Assembly: GCF_018143015.1 (NCBI RefSeq)
Contig: NC_054743.1
Coordinates: 40,876,922-40,940,921, forward strand
Direction: 5' to 3'
DNA length: 64,000 bases
Origin: Lytechinus variegatus
Taxonomy: Eukaryota > Echinodermata > Echinoidea > Temnopleuroida > Toxopneustidae
Shown here: positions 59,818 to 64,000 of the stretch, piece after piece
Numbering within the stretch: the first letter of the stretch is position 1
How the letters are laid out: each line of letters opens with the position of its first letter
The notes under the pieces: model-generated
Seen by the model: only the letters and a program-made list of their open reading frames with translations
Database searches by the model: none
Told to the model about the DNA's origin: nothing
Position numbers and translations under genes: made by a program

Positions 59818-61917
59818 ATGGCAACTCTAAACACTTTTCTTGATTCTGTTATTTCCGATGAAGTTGAATGTGCAATATGCCTCAGTATGTTGGAAAGACC
59901 GCGAATACTGGAATGCTTGCATAGCTTTTGCGAGAAGTGCTTGGAAAAGTACTTAAAAAGCTCGAAAGATGACTCATCCAGGTCTGGAAAAAGCAACCTG
60001 AAGTGCGCCATCTGCTGTGCACATACTACAATACCTGAAAACGGTGTCCATGGATTGAAACTGGACTACAGAGCTACTCGTTTGGTAGAAGCTCTACGAG
60101 AAAAGGAAACCAGAAAGAGCAAACTTGTGAATTCAGGCAATCACTGCGAGGTTTGTGGATGGACTGCAAGTGTAAAAGCTTCTTCGACTAAGGATTCGAC
60201 TTTTACTTTCTGCAGCGATTGTTGTCAGGTCCTATGTAAACGTTGCACGACAGCACACGCTGGTTTGCGACTCACCAAAACACATGAAGTTGCCAAGATA
60301 TCTGATCTGCTTGCCGGAAAGGTAACAATAAAAAATAAAAACCACCAAATGCACTGTCCAAAACATGTCGACGAAAAACTTAAGATTTTCTGTGTGACCT
60401 GCCTTGAACCCGTCTGCCAAGATTGTACACTGTCTGACCATGCACAAGGAGATCACAAGCTTAAATTACTGAGGGACTACGTCGAGACTATCCGCGAGGA
60501 GCTGAGCTCACGCCAAGAAATGGTATCCAAGAAATATGATGAATTTACAGATTTTCTCAATTCGGTACAAAAACTCCGAAATGATATAACAGACAACGCT
60601 AAGAAGAAAAGCAAAGCCATGGAGAAAGATTATACTGAATTAAATCGAAGGGTGAGAATGACGCAGTTACAAATGGAAAAGGAAGCACAGGACATTCTTG
60701 CTGACCAAGAAAATCAGTTAAATCAACTGATGAGGAAAACAGAACACATGAGATCACTGGCAGATAAGAGCTTGTCTATGTCGAGGAAGCTTCTTGAAAA
60801 CAAGGAAGATCTTGTTGGGTTGTCCTCAATGTACAAAGATCTTAATCAGGCCATGGATAGAACTATAGCTGATAAACCTGACACGGATCAGTTCCAACAG
60901 ATAAAGGAGTCAATCGATGACTTGCACTATCATGCAAAAACAATCGAGGCGAAAATTGGGAAAGTTGTAATGAATTGTGGCTGTAGGGAACGCAGCACTT
61001 TGACAGTAACATGTAACGATGGACCAATAGATGTTCAGTTCTCTCGAGACGGACGAATTTCAGCCATTGTTCATGCTGAAGGCATTACCAATGAATTTAT
61101 GACGCTTTATAAAAGGCTGGCTGGATATTATAATCAGCAACAACAGTATGAATACACACCATGTAGGAAAACTGCTGTGTCTACTGCTATTCGACAGACG
61201 GCTACAAGCTTACCTCACTGTAACGATTTCAGTTGGGTCCGTTTCCTGGATCTGATATACAAAAGCATCAGATGTTTTTCTTCTTTTTCAGACCAACGCT
61301 TCATCATCGCAACCACTGATGCGAAGTTGTACATCCTTGGGGATAAACTGGACCAGATAGATGGTAATTTACCAAATGGACGAAATATCTCTGGTTTGAC
61401 AACAGACAGTGCTGACAATATTTACATCACTGATCGCGACAACCATAAGATATATGTTGTTCGGTCGAGTGGTACACTGAAGGATACAATCGATGTGAAG
61501 GATATTTCACCGACCTGCATCGCTGTCCCTCATATAGAACCAGATTTGATTGCGGTCTTGCACGAACCAGCAACCGTGTCCATTCTAGACCAATCCGGAA
61601 AGGCACTTCGCTCTATCCACGACGATGAATGGAAGGAGGTGGCCATTGGGTGTGATGCTGATCGCTTACTATATGTATTATGGTCAGACGAAGACAGGAA
61701 GAGGACGCTGGAAAGGTACTCCTTTCAGGGGTTGAAGGTGGATACCCTGTTTCAGGGAGAATCACACAGCTGTAATAGTCTCATTTTAGCAGTTCAACCA
61801 ACTGGAGATTCTGTAGCTGCAGTGGTAATTACTAAAACCATTAACTCGTTCTTTGATGGTACTGGTGAAATAATGATTGTGACTCCCAACATGCCCAAAG
61901 ATTCAAAGGCGAATTAG
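59818..61917 (+). CDS. TRIM-like RING/B-box/coiled-coil protein with NHL-like C-terminus
   Basis: A single uninterrupted frame of 699 codons, probably an E3 ubiquitin ligase of the TRIM superfamily. A C3HC4 RING is complete: Cys18, Cys21, Cys33, His35, Cys38, Cys41, Cys63, Cys66. B-box 1 follows (Cys110, Cys113, Cys132/135, Cys140, Cys143, His147, His156). B-box 2 has Cys180, His183, Cys192, Cys195, Cys200, Cys203, His208, His213. Residues about 215-345 are charged and heptad-like, as expected for the TRIM coiled coil. The C-terminal 300 residues contain at least one NHL-like segment (GLTTDSADNIYITDRDNHKI, about 525-544) and other beta-propeller-like strands, so it resembles TRIM2/3/56/71-type proteins rather than SPRY-type. 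The start ATG lies just before the RING, where TRIM proteins normally begin; a three-codon ATG-AAA-TAA lies just upstream. Intronless TRIM genes are common as expanded families in echinoderms (general knowledge). An upstream non-coding exon is possible: an acceptor-like AG lies near 59782. Confidence 0.93.
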   Translation: MATLNTFLDSVISDEVECAICLSMLERPRILECLHSFCEKCLEKYLKSSKDDSSRSGKSNLKCAICCAHTTIPENGVHGLKLDYRATRLVEALREKETRKSKLVNSGNHCEVCGWTASVKASSTKDSTFTFCSDCCQVLCKRCTTAHAGLRLTKTHEVAKISDLLAGKVTIKNKNHQMHCPKHVDEKLKIFCVTCLEPVCQDCTLSDHAQGDHKLKLLRDYVETIREELSSRQEMVSKKYDEFTDFLNSVQKLRNDITDNAKKKSKAMEKDYTELNRRVRMTQLQMEKEAQDILADQENQLNQLMRKTEHMRSLADKSLSMSRKLLENKEDLVGLSSMYKDLNQAMDRTIADKPDTDQFQQIKESIDDLHYHAKTIEAKIGKVVMNCGCRERSTLTVTCNDGPIDVQFSRDGRISAIVHAEGITNEFMTLYKRLAGYYNQQQQYEYTPCRKTAVSTAIRQTATSLPHCNDFSWVRFLDLIYKSIRCFSSFSDQRFIIATTDAKLYILGDKLDQIDGNLPNGRNISGLTTDSADNIYITDRDNHKIYVVRSSGTLKDTIDVKDISPTCIAVPHIEPDLIAVLHEPATVSILDQSGKALRSIHDDEWKEVAIGCDADRLLYVLWSDEDRKRTLERYSFQGLKVDTLFQGESHSCNSLILAVQPTGDSVAAVVITKTINSFFDGTGEIMIVTPNMPKDSKAN

Positions 61918-62915
61918 GTGCCTGACATCAGGAGGTGGCGGCAGTCAGTGGTTTTCAATGTCACATGTGTATGACGGTGCAGGCATTCTACGCGAGTAAA
62001 GCGAAGTAATTGAGTGAGTGCTATTTCGATTTACAAAGCGCATTTCAACTGCACTTATATGCTATATACATGTCTTCGTTTATCACATTTCAAAAATGAA
62101 ATCCACCGAGTGATTCAATAATCAGAATAACGTTTTCCTTGAAATGCAAATTGACTATATATACGCACCACCCTCTCTCAAGCCCTTAGATTTATTGTTA
62201 GTAAGCAATTAATTTAAACTGGATGGGTTATTTTGATTTCTATAGGTAGGCAGTAGGGGCGGGTTGTGTTTGATACAGTATTGGATTTATTTCAGTTTTT
62301 GTAACCTTGGTTTATATCTCAGTAGCAGCGAATGTATAAAACTCTGTGTCCATTTAGGCGAGTAGAGCGACCGACGTACTTGCATAAACTTGAAAACTTT
62401 GGTCATTCTGCGTTGCCATGGTGATGCTCATTTCCCTTCAGGGGGTAGAGTACATCACGTAGGACTATACGAAACCGGCAGGTTCATGAAAATGTGATAC
62501 TTAGTCGGCAGTAATATCAGCCCTATTTTCTGTAACTGTAGGAGAAGTGTTCACCTTCAGTTGTGCAGACCAACATCGTACACAAGAAATGAATGCATGA
62601 ATCAGTCGTCAAAGTAATGGTCTCCTTTTCAGTTGATAATTTGCTAATGATCGATTCACCGCCCGCTCCTTGTAACGCTCGACCGTTTCGCGTAATGTCA
62701 TGCACTCACCCGTTCCGCTCAAAGTAATCGATTTTTCCATTCCTGACAGCGAAACATGCCCGTTTCGTTTGAAAAATCATGGACCGACAGTCTTGATGCC
62801 AATGTGAAAGCAAACTTTCAGCTTCTTCAGGTAGCAAGCCTACTTTGGAAACTTCAAAATTTCGTTGGACTTTGGAAAGAAGACATGATGGATTAACATT
62901 GAATCGACATTGAAC
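61918..62915. other. Downstream flank of the TRIM-like gene, no gene recognised
   Basis: Presumably includes the 3' UTR of the TRIM-like gene. I see no second gene or clear repeat. Confidence 0.45.
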
Positions 62916-62919
62916 ATTA

Positions 62920-63305
62920 GATTGATGAAAAGATGATGGACACCAATGTTGCAGCAACGCTGTAATTGATGACTCGTCCAAAATTGGACCAACGTTACTG
63001 GACAACGTTGGACCGAAGTTGGAAGTATTGTTGGTCAGACGATGCATGCGCGTGCACTTCAAACAATGATGCAACGTTACCTACCAACGTTGAGGCAACG
63101 TCGGCAAAAAATCTGTTCTTAACGTTGTTCAAACGTTTGTCCAACGCTGTAATTCAGTCAACATTGGAATAGCGGTGACATACCTTCTTAAAGCATTGTT
63201 GCCAGACAACGTTGATATAACATTGTAAACTTTGCTAGACTGACGATGTATGCGCGTGCACTCCCATTAATGCCTAAACGTTGCCTACAAACGTATAGCA
63301 ACGTC
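62920..63305. repeat. AACGTTG-rich repeat, two units of about 200 bp
   Basis: Many CAACGTTG-like palindromic heptamers. Two larger units are marked by GACGATGCATGCGCGTGCAC (63037) and GACGATGTATGCGCGTGCAC (about 63242), about 205 bp apart. Confidence 0.7.
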
Positions 63306-63344
63306 ATAATATAATTGGCAATTCAGCCAACAAAGTATGAATCC

Positions 63345-63570
63345 CTTCAAATTTATTACATTTGTGTGTAAAGTCATTATTACATTTGTGGGCGATCAAA
63401 AATTATTACATTTGTGGGTAAAGTGTTATTACATTTGTGGGCTATCAAAAATTATTACATTTGTGGGTAAAGTGTTATTACATTTGTGGGCGTTATTACA
63501 TTTGTGGGTAAAGTGTTATTACATTTGTGGGCGTTATTACATTTGTGGGCGATTATTACATTTGTGGGTG
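63345..63570. repeat. Minisatellite, ATTACATTTGTGGGTAAAGTGTT
   Basis: About eleven copies of TTACATTTGTGGG separated by short spacers (TAAAGTGTTA, CGATCAAAAATTA, CGTTA). Confidence 0.88.
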
Positions 63571-64000
63571 TAACATACCCCCCCCCCACTTTTGGCCCCC
63601 ATCCTCCCAGATTGCATGTCTTCCCTCCTCATCAAGCACTTATTTGACCCCCCCCCCCCCCTTTCCTATATTCCAATCATAGACACTGTTCACACTACAT
63701 TGTATGATCATATGTATTGACTTTTGGGGGGTCATGTTGATTTTGTTACAAAATACATTTTACACATTTTTTTCTTTATCTCTCATACATAGTCATTTAT
63801 GAATGTTAATGGCAGTTTGTTCTTTGACAATACTCGGTTCAGTTTTAAATTTTTATGTTGATATATAGTCCCGGTATATAGTTTACACCAAGTTGTTTTT
63901 ATGTGATGTGGTGTGTGGCTCTGAAATTGTACCTGCCGATGTGTTTGGTTGGTATTTGGTTGGTATCAACATGTGTTTGATTGCTGTATATAGTAAGAAA

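Overview
This is a eukaryotic, AT-rich, repeat-dense window, most likely from a marine invertebrate deuterostome; an echinoderm, probably a sea urchin, is my best guess. The basis is split genes with canonical GT-AG introns, tetraspanin and TRIM/NHL-type genes, tRNA-derived SINEs, CR1-like LINE ends, and many short palindromic DNA-transposon derivatives. The organism call is inference; no species marker is present.

Four host genes can be supported. Three are tandem, same-orientation (minus strand) CD63-like tetraspanin genes: 4532-12928, 19769-27171 and 33093-39368. I could place all seven coding exons of each by eye. The exon sizes are nearly invariant (66-192-75-99-[165/156/174]-84-[66/69/72] nt), every intron is phase 0, and each protein is about 250 residues with four membrane segments and a CCG-containing large extracellular loop. 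They are clear gene duplicates; copies 2 and 3 look closest to each other. The fourth gene is an uninterrupted 699-codon TRIM-like reading frame on the plus strand at 59818-61917 (RING, two B-boxes, coiled coil, NHL-like C-terminal region).

Almost everything else is transposon-derived. The introns and intergenic gaps of the tetraspanin cluster (1-39.4 kb) hold MITE-like palindromes, a 163-bp tandem repeat carrying DR1-type nuclear-receptor motifs, SINEs, LINE fragments and ATC/ATT microsatellites. The 39.4-59.8 kb interval has no recognisable host exon. It holds a 6.8-kb hAT-like non-autonomous element (43999-50799, 8-bp target duplication) packed with satellite-like arrays and an 875-bp polypyrimidine tract, a mariner-like long-TIR element (50877-52106), a 4.4-kb inverted-repeat structure (about 52395-56815) enclosing another hAT-like element, and a nested hAT-like element (57325-58201). 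Four of the five hAT-like elements share a GC-rich box with the core GCGAAGC although their terminal repeats differ. That shared internal box is the most intriguing pattern here.

The long overlapping reading frames at 49.7-50.9 kb are artefacts of the polypyrimidine tract. I found no defence system, operon, CRISPR array or novel enzymatic system. The window is best read as a small receptor-organiser gene family and an immune/ubiquitin-type TRIM gene embedded in a layered transposon landscape.
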